A stretch of 64,000 bases of DNA. It comes from Collybiopsis luxurians FD-317 M1. Taxonomy: Eukaryota; Basidiomycota; Agaricomycetes; Agaricales; Omphalotaceae. Shown piece after piece: positions 39,988 through 52,400 of this stretch; position 1 is the stretch's first letter; each line of letters opens with the position of its first letter. A program made the translations under genes and the position numbers. The notes under the pieces are model-generated. The model was not told where the DNA came from, made no database searches, and saw nothing but the letters and a program-made list of their open reading frames with translations. The stretch spans positions 1,849,500-1,913,499 of the forward strand of contig KN834749.1 in the NCBI GenBank assembly GCA_000827265.1. The letters are read 5' to 3'.

Positions 39988-42920
39988 TTAATCCCGTCGC
40001 AGTCCATCAGACTCTTCTTCGGATGAATCGTCCGCATTTGTAGCGCCAGCACCACCCCAGAACCTACCTAAAAGATTGCGGATGACCCGTACTGGCATAG
40101 GCTAGAAACATGAAATGGGCCTCGGTTCGCATTCACTGGCGAGGTCAGGACTTACAGTGATATCTTCTTCATCCTCATCCTCTGTCTCCTCTTCTTCCTC
40201 ATCATCGAGAATCTCAGGTTCAGGAGTATTATCACCATTTGGTGCATCTGCCACATCATCTGCATTCAACAAAAACTCTCCCAAACCAGGCATCTGTCCT
40301 GGCATCCCCATATCGTTATTATCATTTCCCGCCTCCCCCATGACACCAGCAGCCGCGGCAAATACATCTTCAAGTGCATCTGGGGGAATCATTTCCAATG
40401 CCTGGACGAATTGAAAAAGACCTTCGGGACCAGGAAAACGTTGCTGCAGGACGGGATTGTTTTCATATATCGCCTACAACAACACAGAAGGAGCAATTGA
40501 GTTGCAAGGATGACACGAAGAGGCAAGTCCCATATACCTGTACTTGTCTTCTCTCATTGACGTCGGGAATCAATCTTTGCAATCTACGTTCTTGAACCTC
40601 TCTCTCTCTCCTCGTCAACCTCCTCCTCGTCCCCATACCGAGCAAGTCTGCGTCTTGATCAATCCCAGCGAAAAAGGCATCCCCGTACTCTGATAGTTGT
40701 ACTTTCTTCGGCGGCGGCAGGGGATCACAGGCAAAACTTTTACTGCTGAGAACAGAATGTGGTATGAATGGAAATAGTGACCGGAAGGACAATGTCGATT
40801 CGAGAACGAGAAGATGGCGGTAAACTGAATAGGAAAGCGCGCCTGTACTTTCTCCAGCAGTGTACATGGCGAGAAAGCGATTGCGCTTCGGAGTTGAAGG
40901 TAAGGAGGAAGGAAGGATCGAGAAATGTGATGTTATTACTTTGGTGAACCATTCAGAAATTTTGGGGTCTTTCCACAGTGAGAAGGAACGTTGGACATAT
41001 ATGTGTGATAGGAGGTGAAGAATGGCATTTGGGGTGGTTAAAGTCCTAGATGATGGCTATTATTTGAATGAAAGATAATCAAGATCAGACAAACCTGCCA
41101 TCAGTCTCAATTCTGAAATCCCTATGTCCTCGTATACTGGCTGATAATGTCACGTCCAGCTTGTCTGCGAGCAATGGGATTATAGAAGGGAACGAGTCAG
41201 CCGCCTCAGTAAGAGCAGCCGTGCTAGCATTTCTATCCTGCTCCTTGTTAGACAACTTCAATGCCAATGCTCTAGCATACATCCATCCAGGCAGGACACT
41301 AGGATCCATTCGACAAGAGCTTTCATTGGACGATGTTGGCTTCTCTTCGAACAAATTAAATAAATCCAATAACCACTGTGACTTCCCTGCTTTGAAGGCC
41401 AAAAAGTCAAGATGGAGTAGAGCTCCATGAGGATCACCCCACGGATCTAACGAATATATTAACTTCGCAAATTCGAAAGCAGTTTGCAGGCATCCGCGGC
41501 GCTGTAAGTCGCTGTTGCCCATCATTAGCAATTTTGCCATCTTGAGGATGAAGTAGAAATGCAAGCAGTTGTACTCACGACGCTTGTCTATGCAGGGCAA
41601 GGAAGAACGGACGATTCTCCACCCTATCAAAATCTAACCGGTTGGTGCCGCTTGTGAAGCTAAATCCACCAACAAAGGCACGCTCATACGCGAACATGGC
41701 TTTATCCACAGCATCAACGGCGGACGAGTGTTCTGCGGATAGTGAGACCTGTAAATAAAGAACAGGGCCCTCCATAATTACATTGCTTACCTTCTCGGTG
41801 TCTGAAAACCTCCGCAAGCTGCAACCACGAATCGACATGCCAAGGAGCTCTTTGAAGGATATTGTAAAATCCCTGTGGATCTTGCGAGAAATGAGAGTGA
41901 TTTCCATGAAGCTGCCGACGAAACCCTACCGCCAGAAAGAACGATCTGAAGAAACAACCTAGTCAAACCCTTATATCTTTTGCTGTACTCAACCGTCCAC
42001 CATTTCTCTTCGCCCAATGCTGCCGACACACTTCCCCACCCACTGCGGCCGAACTTTTCCGATACCTCCCCCTCCGTCAACTGCCTCGCCGACAAACCTT
42101 CGCGCATGTGCGCCGGAGCCCAATTCGGTTGAGGTTTCGTCAGTACAGATCGTTGAGAGACATGGGTACGCTTAGATGATCCCGATTTATCCGATTTGCT
42201 TGCTGCGACTACTTTTGACCCAAAAAACCTCTTCAGTTCAGCTTCGCTATCTAGATGGGCAGGATTCACTGCCAGCAAGGATGCAAGTGATCGAGTCATG
42301 GCGTTCAATGATGCACTATCGGAGCTGCGCTTGAATTCTGGATGCCTGAATAGACCGTAAGAGCCAGAGAAAGTGAAAAGAATTTAAAACGCAGATACTT
42401 CATTGACAGAGCTTCCAACGCAGCATCAATCTCGTCTGGCATGCCAGCCTTTTTGGCCTTGGCCTTGGCCTTCTTTGCCGCCTTCCTTTCATTCTTGGGT
42501 AGAGGTTGTATAGGTTGCTTGACTGATACATCTGCAGCGGAACTTTCTTGGGCAGAGCCAGTAGGCTTTTTCTTCTTCTTTGACTGTAGGATAATTTAAA
42601 AGTTGGCTAGATAGCCTCTATGATCGGTCTCGAGACAAACCTTTTTCGACTTTGACCGCGATTTTGGCTGTTCTTCATCGTCGTCGTCTTCGGTCTCGTC
42701 TTCTCCAGTGAAAAGCTGAAATAATTGTTAACCTTATGCTTCAGAACAGGGAGCCGCTGAACCTCACCGCGGCGAATCCAGATGCGCCAGATCTATTTCT
42801 GGGTTCTGCTTCCTCTTCTTCCTCCTCAATCTCTTCTGAGTCCCTGGTATGCGAGCTTCCAGCCAACACTTCGAGTTCATCAAGCTCCCGTTGCTGTCTT
42901 TTGTTTAAACGGGGAGCCAT
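39988..42920 (-). CDS. RQC1: RQC1/TCF25 family protein (ribosome quality control)
   Basis: Rqc1 (human TCF25/Nulp1) works with the E3 ligase Ltn1 at stalled 60S subunits. The start is ATG 42920: MAPRLNKRQQRELDELEVLA, the diagnostic N-terminus. Acidic and Lys-rich disordered blocks follow (KSKKSKKKKKP, NERKAAKKAKAKAKKAG). Then come the conserved core VNPAHLDSEAELKRFFGSKV, LTKPQPNWAPAHMREGLSAR, EEKWWTVEYSKRYKGLTRLF, and helical repeats in FEFAKLIYSLDPWGDPHGAL and LLHLDFLAFKAGKSQWL. The C-terminal part has YSVYRHLLVLESTLSFRSLF, then a very acidic tail, and ends SEEESDGLRRD with stop 39988-39990. About 780 residues. The next minus-strand gene (SLC35-like) ends 131 bp upstream of this start. Confidence 0.93.
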
Positions 42921-43051
42921 GCTGGATTGCTTTTCGTCGGATTAGATTATAGATAGCAGTGATCGTGGGTGGAAGAGTAAAGCCTCTACGTCATCGGACA
43001 GAATGTCTATTTATTTGCGATTAATTATACAACACTGATTTATGTATACGT

Positions 43052-44734
43052 TCAACCATCGGAATGAGCTAGGGTACCTTCTCTAAGATCCTCTCGTGAA
43101 TCGGCTTTGGAATCATCAGCTCCAACCACGACAAAGCTTATGAGGACCAGCAGTGCACCCGCCAAGACTTGCAATTGAGTTTGTTTGCCGAGGAAAAAGT
43201 CTCCCACCACTGCGAGGGGAATGGTAAGACTCAGCCCAATAGTCACGACGAGCGGTGTGGTTTTGAGCATGGCCAAGACATACAAGAAATCACTTGACCA
43301 GGTTATTGCCATCTGTGAGGACGGCGTATCAGCCCACGAATAATTCGAAAGCTTTTTAACCCACATTGACTAGAAGTGCACCAACAGCTTTTCCCGTCGA
43401 GGGAAGCTCAAATTCTTCGACACCAGTCAGATGAAGAAGAACACCAATAGGCCAACATAAGATGATATTGAAAAGACCAACGAATCCGAAAAATAGCTGC
43501 ATGTCTATGCGGGATTCCGAGCGGATTCGAACTTTGAGAAGTATAACATAGAAGGCGTAGAAGGCAGCGGAGAATAGAGCGAGAAAATCACCCAGCGCAT
43601 AACGAGTGGAGACAGATATTGGTGCTGAGATCAGGCCGTTGGTTCCGCTGCTGCTCTCGGAAGAGTCTGAGAGTGCAACAAGGAGTACTCCTATGAAACT
43701 ATTGACCGCGCGGGAATGAGAGGCAACCGAGAAAATATGACCGGGGACAAACCTTGCAATAACAGCCCCAATCTTTGCCACTGACAACGTTTCGACATTG
43801 AATAGTCGTCCGATCCCAAGAGTAAAAAATCCTGTGCGAAAAAGTCGTGAGTCGAATAAGAAAGGTCGAGTGCGACCAATGACTCGAACCACTGGTGCTG
43901 GATAGGATAGTGGCACTAGCGACACTGGTGTAATCGAGGGCTGCATTCAACGTCCAGTTTGCAGCAAACCTGCGCCGCAAAGTATGATTAATAAGAGTAC
44001 ACCTTAGAATGATTTTGTTACTTACCAGATGAAGCAAAACACAAGTGCGAGATTGGCAGTCTCCCTAGTAGAAAGTGGGGCTAGCTCAGAGCTACCAAGT
44101 GTCTCAACAATATAGGTCGTAGACTACAGGCCCAGCATGAGTCGATAAGCGGCAATGTGCACCTCTCGCAACTTACTTCCACAGAAGGACTAGTATCCGT
44201 ATGTATTTCCTCTGAGCGCAGGGGTTGGTACTCTGTACTGCCTACATTAGATGCACGTTCGCGACTAGTTCTCGGGAGCACATAGCGACAGACCCACCGT
44301 ATCGTGTAGCCTTGCTGAATTTCTGGGCTAGTGAACTTTTCCTCAGGCAAAATCTCACAAGAGAAGGGAGTAGGTAGAGAGCAAAAGCGGATGTGTTGAG
44401 ATAAGTGACACTTTGGGGCACATATAATGAGAATTTTTTGTGCGAAATAGGCTCATGACTCACAGAAAGGCCTTCTCGTACCCATCTTGGAACAAGTCCT
44501 ACAGTGATTGAATACTCAGTTTCTATACAGGCTGGAATTTTCATTCAGACGCACCTGTGTAATAAAATTGGACGCGGTCCAAAGAAATACTACGACCAAT
44601 AGCAAAGCGATTCCGATAGCATAATCCTTCTTCATGAGATGACTTGCATTGATTAACAGGGAAACTAGTCTTGATGTTGACTTTGAACGAGCTGAGCTAC
44701 TCATGGGCGCAGAAGATGATGGAGCAGCATCCAT
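43052..44734 (-). CDS. SLC35F/THI74-like drug-metabolite-superfamily membrane transporter
   Basis: About 440 residues, ten hydrophobic segments, many introns. The start is taken as ATG 44734 (MDAAPSSSAPMSSSARSKST). TM1 is YAIGIALLLVVVFLWTASNF. Spliced exons then give DLFQDGYEKAFLVTYLNTSA, FALYLLPSLVRF, and after a hydrophilic loop ETANLALVFCFIW and FAANWTLNAALDYTSVASAT. Further segments are GDFLALFSAAFYAFYVILLK, LFFGFVGLFNIILCWPIGVL and PLVVTIGLSLTIPLAVVGDF. This order, and motifs such as YLNTS and LDYTSVASATILSSTS, match YML018C/THI74 and SLC35F5. The protein probably sits in the vacuole or another endomembrane; the substrate is unknown. Confidence 0.88.
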
Positions 44735-45041
44735 GCTCTGCGCGGTGGAAGAGCAAAGCAACCTTCATTTTGTACATCTCCGAATAATGGCCTATGATGG
44801 CGTACATTCGTAGCGGCTATCCGGCCCGGGTAAACAGACCTGCCAAATGAGGGCACTGATTTGGATCTTTCCCTTCTGCTGCTGCGAGCGAACAGTGTCG
44901 TTTATCGTTCAATCTATCACCAAGCGTGCATTTGCTTGCTTCTCTTCCCTGAACATTACGAATTAAGGATAGACAGGAAGTTTTCTATCAAAATATATAC
45001 AATACTATACAGCTATATACCTTGAGGCAATAAAGATATTT
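44735..45041. other. Intergenic between SLC35-like start and RAP1 stop
   Basis: This 307-bp spacer has no recognised motif beyond a GC-rich block (GGCCCGGG, about 44823). It presumably holds the SLC35-like promoter and the RAP1 3'UTR. Confidence 0.35.
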
Positions 45042-46722
45042 CTATTCGTCATCGGGGAGAAGATTGAGATGCTCCCTCATTTTACGAAACCGTCTGTTGG
45101 TTCGTTCAACATCACCACACTGGTCATAATATTCACGGACTTCCTCTGTCGTGAAGCGAGTCTGACGGGCAATATCCGCCAAGTTCTGATCGAGGACATG
45201 ACCAGCAACAGCAACCATCGCAAGTTGCAATGTATCGTCAGTCATAGCAGGCGGTTCACTGTGATGAGTAATAAGTCGATCATGGCAAAGCAAGAATCGC
45301 AGCAACATGTACCTAGCCTTTGGGTTCCCAGAAACGTGTTCCTCACCCAAATCATCTGCATTTTTGGGTTTCGCCCATGCAGGAGGGAGATCACTCCCGA
45401 CTCTGATCCGCCAGCCATCCTCTCCATTGTCAACAGTATTCATATCAGCGGTAGAGGCTAGCCGAAGGATACCAGCGAGCTGACCGAGGGAAGGATTTGT
45501 GGCCATTGCTTGAGTGACTGGATCGAAATCTGGATGGACAGGCTCTTTCCCAGTGCCACTAGACCCGACGACGAATTCCTGGGGTTGTGGTTGGGGTTGT
45601 CGCTCTTCTTCAGGTTTCGAGAGACGCCTTCGTTTCTTCTTCGGCCTGTCGTCGTCTTGGCGGACATAGCCGTACTGCCATTTTTCCCCCTGATTGGGTT
45701 TCGTAGTTGTTACAATGTTGTCAATGATCTTGTCGAGACGATTTGCATTCTTCTTGTACCGTTCTCTCCAAGACTGCCAAGTATGGCGACTGACCCAGGT
45801 ATACTCGGGATGATTGCGCTATGACAGCATAAGACTGAGAACAGGAAGGATGAAGAGGCAGTGGGCTCACCATTTCGCACAATTGCTGATATAGTTTGTT
45901 CCCAGTTCTGCCACCAGTAGATTTATATGGAATCTTCGCAGCAATCCACTCGCACAGCTTCTGCTCGTCTTCTTCAGAGAATTGTGTGCGTCTGGGTAAG
46001 TCATCAGTCAATCTTAGGATGTTTTCTCAGATGCAGGGAACTCACTCCTCCCCTGCTCTTCTTCCACCGGGATTCTTGAACACATGAGGCGTAAAGATAA
46101 CATCTTGTCTTTCAACACATTTCTCTACCCATTCCAAAGACTCGATGTACTTGTGAGGAGTAAGCTGATACATCTTCACTAATGCGTTGAACACGCCAGT
46201 TTTTACATCGGCTATGATAACGCGGGCAGAATCGACTGTCGCGTATGGATAACCAGCACATTCCTGGTAGCGTCGGTTTGATGACTATTTGAAACACAAA
46301 ACAGCAGACGAACCATAATTCTTTCGCACATTTTCTGCCTAAAGTTGATGTTCGCGATGCTTTCGTGTATATGAATATGCATAGGCCTCCCTTCATCGAG
46401 AAAGATTGGCTGCAGCCGGATCCTCATGGCTTTGCATGACTCGACATAGCTCAACGGTACTACCCATCGCTCTGGATTGAAGAGCTGAAAGATCCGTGTC
46501 CGTTCCGGCTCGTTAGAGTTCAAATCAGCGAGCACGTATCCTTTGTCTGGAACATTAACGTCGACTTGACCGCCGAGTTCCTGAGCAAAGGTGAGTGTGG
46601 ATAGGGGAAGATAATAGGAACGTCAATACAATGATAGACTGTCGCAAGGCATTCTGAACTTCCGCGATAATTTCTGGCTGAAGATAGAAACGGATACCCT
46701 GGAAAATCCCCTGGAGTGTCAT
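45042..46722 (-). CDS. RAP1: RAP1-like telomere-binding protein (BRCT + Myb)
   Basis: Rap1 is a shelterin subunit that protects telomeres and, in some fungi, binds promoters. The proposed start is ATG 46722: MTLQGIFQGIRFYLQPEIIA, and after an intron ELGGQVDVNVPDKGYVLADL. This is an N-terminal BRCT domain that ends around PERWVVPLSYVESCKAMRIR. A second segment, YPYATVDSARVIIADVKTGV to KYIESLEWVEKCVERQDV, is BRCT-linked. The Myb domain follows: TQFSEEDEQKLCEWIAAKIP, GGRTGNKLYQQLCEM and TWVSRHTWQSWRERYKKNAN. A nuclear-localisation run PKKKRRR comes next. The helical C-terminus has FTTEEVREYYDQCGDVERTN and ends LLPDDE (stop 45042-45044). BRCT plus this Myb type is specific for Rap1/TERF2IP. Confidence 0.87.
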
Positions 46723-47312
46723 TCTAACCCAAGTCCAACAGTCGGGTTTGGTTAGGGTTCGATAGTTTTAAGCGCCTATTGGCGCCCAAGGGCCAAGCCA
46801 ACGCAATCGGCGTCGATGTATAGAATTAGTAATACATCCCGGAGTACACAAGTCTGATGAGCCACCGCTGGCAGGGCAGGTGAAGATAACGACAGGCAAA
46901 CACTGAAACTCTCCTCGCCGCGAGCACCGATTTTCGTACGGTCTAGGTATGCCTAGCCCGTATACTAGGTCTCAAGCTTTTGGTGATGTTGACACTGAGT
47001 ACTGAACAGTCAAGTGAGGCACAGGCTGAGAATCAACCCTGTTCCGACGTGGCCTTTGCACTAAACTTAAAAGCTCGGTAGGATCGCAAGCATATTTTAA
47101 TTCAATCGGATCCTCAATAGTGCGCCACTAGAGGATTACTCTACTAAAACAGGTTGTTCCTCAACACCAGGCGATCACCGCTACCATTATTGGGGAAAAG
47201 GCGGTACTGCAGTTGCGATACAACAAACTGAGATGAGGATATAACGGAATATCGTCGCATCACGTCGGATTCGCAACTGTCCCTTTTACTAGATTCTCCT
47301 TGCTCACGTCCT
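46723..47312. promoter_or_regulatory. RAP1 upstream region with a TTAGGG motif
   Basis: This 590-bp spacer lies between the RAP1 start and the D2HGDH stop; both genes are on the minus strand. Thirty bases upstream of the RAP1 ATG is GGTTAGGGTT (46749-46758), which contains one telomeric unit. A palindrome TTGGCGCC is at about 46779-46786. No gene is seen. Confidence 0.45.
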
Positions 47313-49319
47313 TCATTCCAGCACTTTCCCAGGGTTCATGATCCCATTGGGATCGAACATTGCTTTGATCTTGTTCATCCATGCAATACTCACTTCACTC
47401 TTCGAGTAGTGCAGCGCGTGAGTTTTCATCGCTCCGATACCGTGTTCCGCGGATACTGAGCCTCGGTGGGATGCTACAAGAGTGCAGTCAGATGATTGCC
47501 AAACATAGTTGGGGAATTACGGTGCATATTGGGTTCGGTCACAACGCACAGATGGAAATACTTACCTACAAGTTCGTAAATGAAGGGCTCTAATGCATCT
47601 TGAATTTCTGGTGTGTATGCATTGGCTACGATGTTCAAGTGGAGGTTACCTATAGAACGTGCGTTGTAAGAAATACAATGTCAGTTTTCGAGTGATAGTT
47701 GCCCACCATCTCCGACATGACCGTAACCTATAACAGCTTTCACCTTGTCCTCGCTCAGAAGACCCTTTGATCGCAAATGTTCGCGAGTCTGGTCGACACA
47801 GTCTTTGAATGTGGCGAGAGGGATAGAGATATCATATTTATATGCTTTTCCTTCCTTGGAAACAGCTTCTGTGATACCTTCTCGAAGAGCCCATAAGGAG
47901 GAGAATTGTGCTGGGTTCTGAGCCAGAACACCGGTGTTAATAAGACGTTCGCTGCCGTCGGCTTCGAGTAGGTACTCAAGAAGATTATTGAGTTTCTACG
48001 GTCAAAGCATAAGTTCACAGCCTAAATGGGGGTTATGCGGTGATTGAGGATGAAGATGCTGACCTCCTCGTCATGTTCCCGCTTACCTCCGCTGGTTTCA
48101 ACCAGAACAAAGCATTCGGCGCCTTCGACTTCCTCGGTGCTCAGAGCACGGCCTTGACCGTGCTTCACAGCGAGATCATACGCAGTTCTGTCCATAAATT
48201 CGAAGGCGGAGAGAATTTCAGAAAGCTGACGTTTCACTAGCTGGAATAACGGTAGAACATTTTCGAATCGAGGCAAGGCGAGGATGACATTGTTCGAAGC
48301 ATGAGGTGCTGGGGGTGTCAGAATGGAGACGCCAGTAATGATGCCGAGGGTGCCTTCGGCACCAATGAAGAGCTGTTTAAGATCGTAGCCTGAACAACCA
48401 AATTTATTTCTTGAACAGGACAGAGACGCGACAAAAAGTACTAGCCTGTATTGTCTTTCCGTAGAGTTGTTAATTGGTCGAGAATAGTTCCGTCAGGTAG
48501 GACAACTTCGAGACCGAGAACTGAACCGTGGAGAGAGCCATATCGAAGAAGTCTCAATCCTCCTGCGTTCGTGGACACGTTGCCTCCGATTTGACAACTA
48601 GATGAGTTTTCTCACCGCAAGGACAGTAGATGGAAAATGGATAAAGCGAGGTGACAGGATTGGATGAGCTGAATTGGATAAAGCGGTGTGAAATTATATG
48701 CACACCTTCCTTTCGCACCAAGATCTAGAGGCATGATGTGGTTGTGGGGGGCGATGTAGTCTGGAAATTGGATGTGACCATTAAACATTCACATAGGAAA
48801 GGAAATAATACACACCTGTCAAGGACTGCAAAATGCATCCGGCGTCCGCAACGAGGATGCCTTGAGAGGTAGTGTCAAGATTGGTGAAGACACGTATGAA
48901 AGAGAGCCCCTACCGGATACTGGATCAAAAGATCTGACTTGAGTCATATTTGAGAGGGAGAGAATGAGTTCGTCTCGTAAAGGAACACTTCCACCAACGA
49001 GACCAGTGTTTCCGCCTTGAGGGACGATGCCAATCCTTCTTTCGTTGCACCATTTAACGATTTCACTGACTTGTTGGGTTGATTTGGGTCTTAATACGGT
49101 TGTAGACCTTCCTTTATACTTGCCCATCCAGTCATTATTGTAAATGTCCAGTTCTTCGGGAGGAGTGGAGATGGAAGGAAGAGTGGAAAGAACGGAAGAT
49201 GGAGAAGATAGAATTTTAGCAAAATGAAGAGCATCTGCGTCAGTAACTGAATTCAAAGGTGAAGCAAACGATGAACTAAGCCTAATGGACGAGCGTCTGA
49301 GCCAACTGAGGCGGGACAT
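47313..49319 (-). CDS. D-2-hydroxyglutarate dehydrogenase, mitochondrial (FAD, DLD2-like)
   Basis: An FAD-linked (FAD_binding_4) oxidoreductase that oxidises D-2-hydroxyglutarate to 2-oxoglutarate; yeast Dld2/Dld3 are relatives. About 500 residues in about 8 exons. The start is probably ATG 49319 ([20 protein letters not shown]), a good matrix presequence; in-frame ATGs at 49325 and 49358 would extend it. FAD motifs are [20 protein letters not shown] and [20 protein letters not shown], then [20 protein letters not shown] and [17 protein letters not shown]. The C-terminal half has [40 protein letters not shown] (metal-binding His) and [15 protein letters not shown]. It ends [13 protein letters not shown]. 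The sequence pattern is closer to D2HGDH than to D-lactate dehydrogenase (DLD1). Divergent from the gene at 49452 (about 130 bp). Confidence 0.92.
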
Positions 49320-49451
49320 GAGCATGATGGTCCAAGTTAATAAAAAGTGATGAGTCATCACTCCGGTCTGTCACTTTGACGGGAGGCACTTTTTTTTTTG
49401 ACGGTATCCTTCCAAAAAGTTATGTTCTCCTCGTAATCCCACCTCAGCGAT

Positions 49452-52400
49452 ATGTCCCAGACCGATCCCGAAGACAATTCCAGCGATAACTATGACATTC
49501 AATACCTACATCACCCCGCAGGCATAGTCGAGCAAGTTACCGTTGACAACGTCACAGGCGACCCCAAGAAAGACCAGAGTCCGACTGCGGCAACGGCGAC
49601 CACAGCTGAACGGCTTTCAGACGCTGCCAGTATCCAAAGTTCTTCACCCCTCGGTCCCATTAACGATGAGCCCCCCGAGACAGTCTCGTCTTCGTTATCC
49701 CCCCCTTCCCCCACAAGAAGTGCTCACACAGTGGCTACCGAAGACCGGACCTCTAGCGTAGGCAGGAGATCGACTCCAGATGTGCGTCCTTGCAATTCAG
49801 TCCAACATTTTCTTCTCTAACTCTCTGTTACAGCCAAGATCTTCACGACGACTCTCGGGATTCTTCAACAATTTAATTCACAGACGCGACGGCCAAGCCC
49901 GGACAGGTACCGCAATCAGAGAAGAGCAACCACCGGCTGCTTCGCCATCATCCAAACTTGACAAGTCTGGCACAAATGATAATACGAGATCTTCGTCTCC
50001 TCTGCCTACGAATGTGGTTCCTCCCCCTAGACTTCCTCCCCCAACTTTACAAGAACTTGGACTCTCTTTCTCAGTCCTCACCGCCGACCTCTCTCCTTCC
50101 CATTTCAGCACTCCTCCATCTAGCGGCGCCTTCCTCTCGCCCCATTACCTCTTACTATGCCATGCACAAGGCCTCGACGTCTTGCCACTAGTCTCGCCAC
50201 CAGAACCGCAGCCGTACGCGCTTATTCGGCGGGTCAGCTTCAAAAGCATCGTTGTTATGGAACAGCGAGGAGTTCTTGTTGCTATTGCTGGGCGCAGAGA
50301 CGGGGTACGAGTTTATGCATTAGAAGAGATACGCAAAGCTGTTGAGTGGCGGATAGATGTCGAAGTCAGACGTGAAAGAGATCGGATGCGGAGAGAAATG
50401 GCCAAAAAAGTTGCTGCTGGTGTAGTGCTGGACGGCCGCAATTCTGCAGAAAAGCCTCGCAAGGCGAGCCTGTCTACCCCACCACCGGGTGAATCTTCAA
50501 AAAGACCTCCTGGCATCGTCCGAAAAGGATCTCATGGCCACATAACTCATGCGTCCCAAACACCTCCAGCTCCTCTCATCCCTCGTACACCCACAATTCG
50601 TAAAGCAAACAGATCTTCATCTGCTACGCCTACTCCTTCCGTTCCACCTCCAATCCCGCAGCCTTCTGGCCGCCCGCCGCCTTACAGTCCGTCAGATTAT
50701 ACGACCATACCTCCAGATCCACGACCCCATAACCCGATCATTTCTGTAGAGCCGACTCGATCTCGGTCCAGAGGTGGTTCCGTTTCTGATGTCCTTAGCG
50801 TTCCCCCACTTTCTCGCCTTACTAGCGAGGTTGCGCGACCTCGAGACACTGATGAAAAAGATTGGGTCGAGTCGAGTGATGATGAAGCTATCAATATTGT
50901 CGCAGCTGGATCTAGCGGTAGCCAAGCCTTAGATGAAAGAACCAGTGCTACAGCTTCAAGGCATCAGACTAACTTCAGTCAATCAACTGCAGCCAGTACA
51001 CATTCTGCTTCTCAATCTCAGTCACATATTCATCCTAATTCTCCTGTGATCGCTCGTCGCAATAGACCAGCCAATTTGGACCTTTCCTTATCTCGTTCGA
51101 ATGCCGGAATCCCTCCTCCAGAGCCATCCCCGGCCCCTACGCTTTTGACTCTTCGTCAGGCATTAGCACATCCACCTATTACTTTACGAGACGATCGAAC
51201 TCCAGAGCCCGATACACCGCGTGGAGACCTGGACCCCGACGATGATGATGACGAAGGGGGCAGTAATTCAATCAGTCTTTCGCAAGCGTTACTAGAGAGT
51301 CGGCTGCCCGACTTGCCTCCTCCAGGCACAAGACAACCTCAAGCCCCTATTCTAATTTCTTCACATCCTGTCGCCTCGCCGGACGATGAGCCCAGTAGTC
51401 CTCGAAACTCTACATCCCAGCAGAGCGACCACGAAACTCCGACATCATCGCGAAATCGACGGCGGAGATGGTCATTGATGCTTACGGGTAGTTCGGCTTC
51501 AACCGACCGTCAATCAACTAGTCCGGCCCCACAGCGTTCAGCTGCCCCAACTCTCTCGCGGGAACAGACACCAACTGGGCCCAATAGGACAGCTATTGGT
51601 CGATCGCGTTCCCAAACCCGGACTCCGCGAAGACCTTCCTCTGCCAATACCGCTATAGTCCCCGTCTCAGCTTCAACCCTCGTTCCTCCTCCTCTCCCTG
51701 ATGACGCGGCTTCGGTGGTTGCTTCAACTTCTGCATTGTCTGTGGCTTCTGCTACTTCGGCTACATCATCACGTTCGAGGTTCATCCCCAGAATCATCAG
51801 TAATGCCTTTCAGAGTATCAAGTCAGACAGCGAACGACCTTCAACCAGCAACGGTGCTGATTCAGATTCGAAAAAGAATAACGGTGCACCCATGCTCGCA
51901 CATACGCCTCCTCCTAAACTAGAATACGTCAAGTTGCCCGGGACGAAAGGATCGTTAATGATCAAGGCTGTAGAGACAGCCAAGAAGAGGTAAACTACCA
52001 TCTCGTTTATCACACAATTGGTGCTAACTGTCTTTTAGTTTTCTGGCCATCCTCTGTGGAGAAAATGGGGAAAAGGTTGAGCTTTTTGCTGGGACCTATC
52101 GAACAGCTTTAGGGCTTTCCAGGACATTCATTCTCCCAGATTCGCCTCGATCGCTTGAATTGCAACTTCAGGGAGACGACCTAGTGGAAGTTTTTCTCGT
52201 GTTCTCTCAAAATGTATTTGGCTTGGAACCAGCAACAGTTCGCGTTCGCGAGGTTCGAATTGGCCGCGCGGAACGTCGCGCTGCACGACGACGTGCTCGT
52301 GAGCTGCGTTCTGGAGACCCAGCTGTCCCTAATAACGATTCCGAGGGTGCACTTGCTGGCAACGGCGAGGAAGAGAATACGAACGTGAATGTCAGCATCG

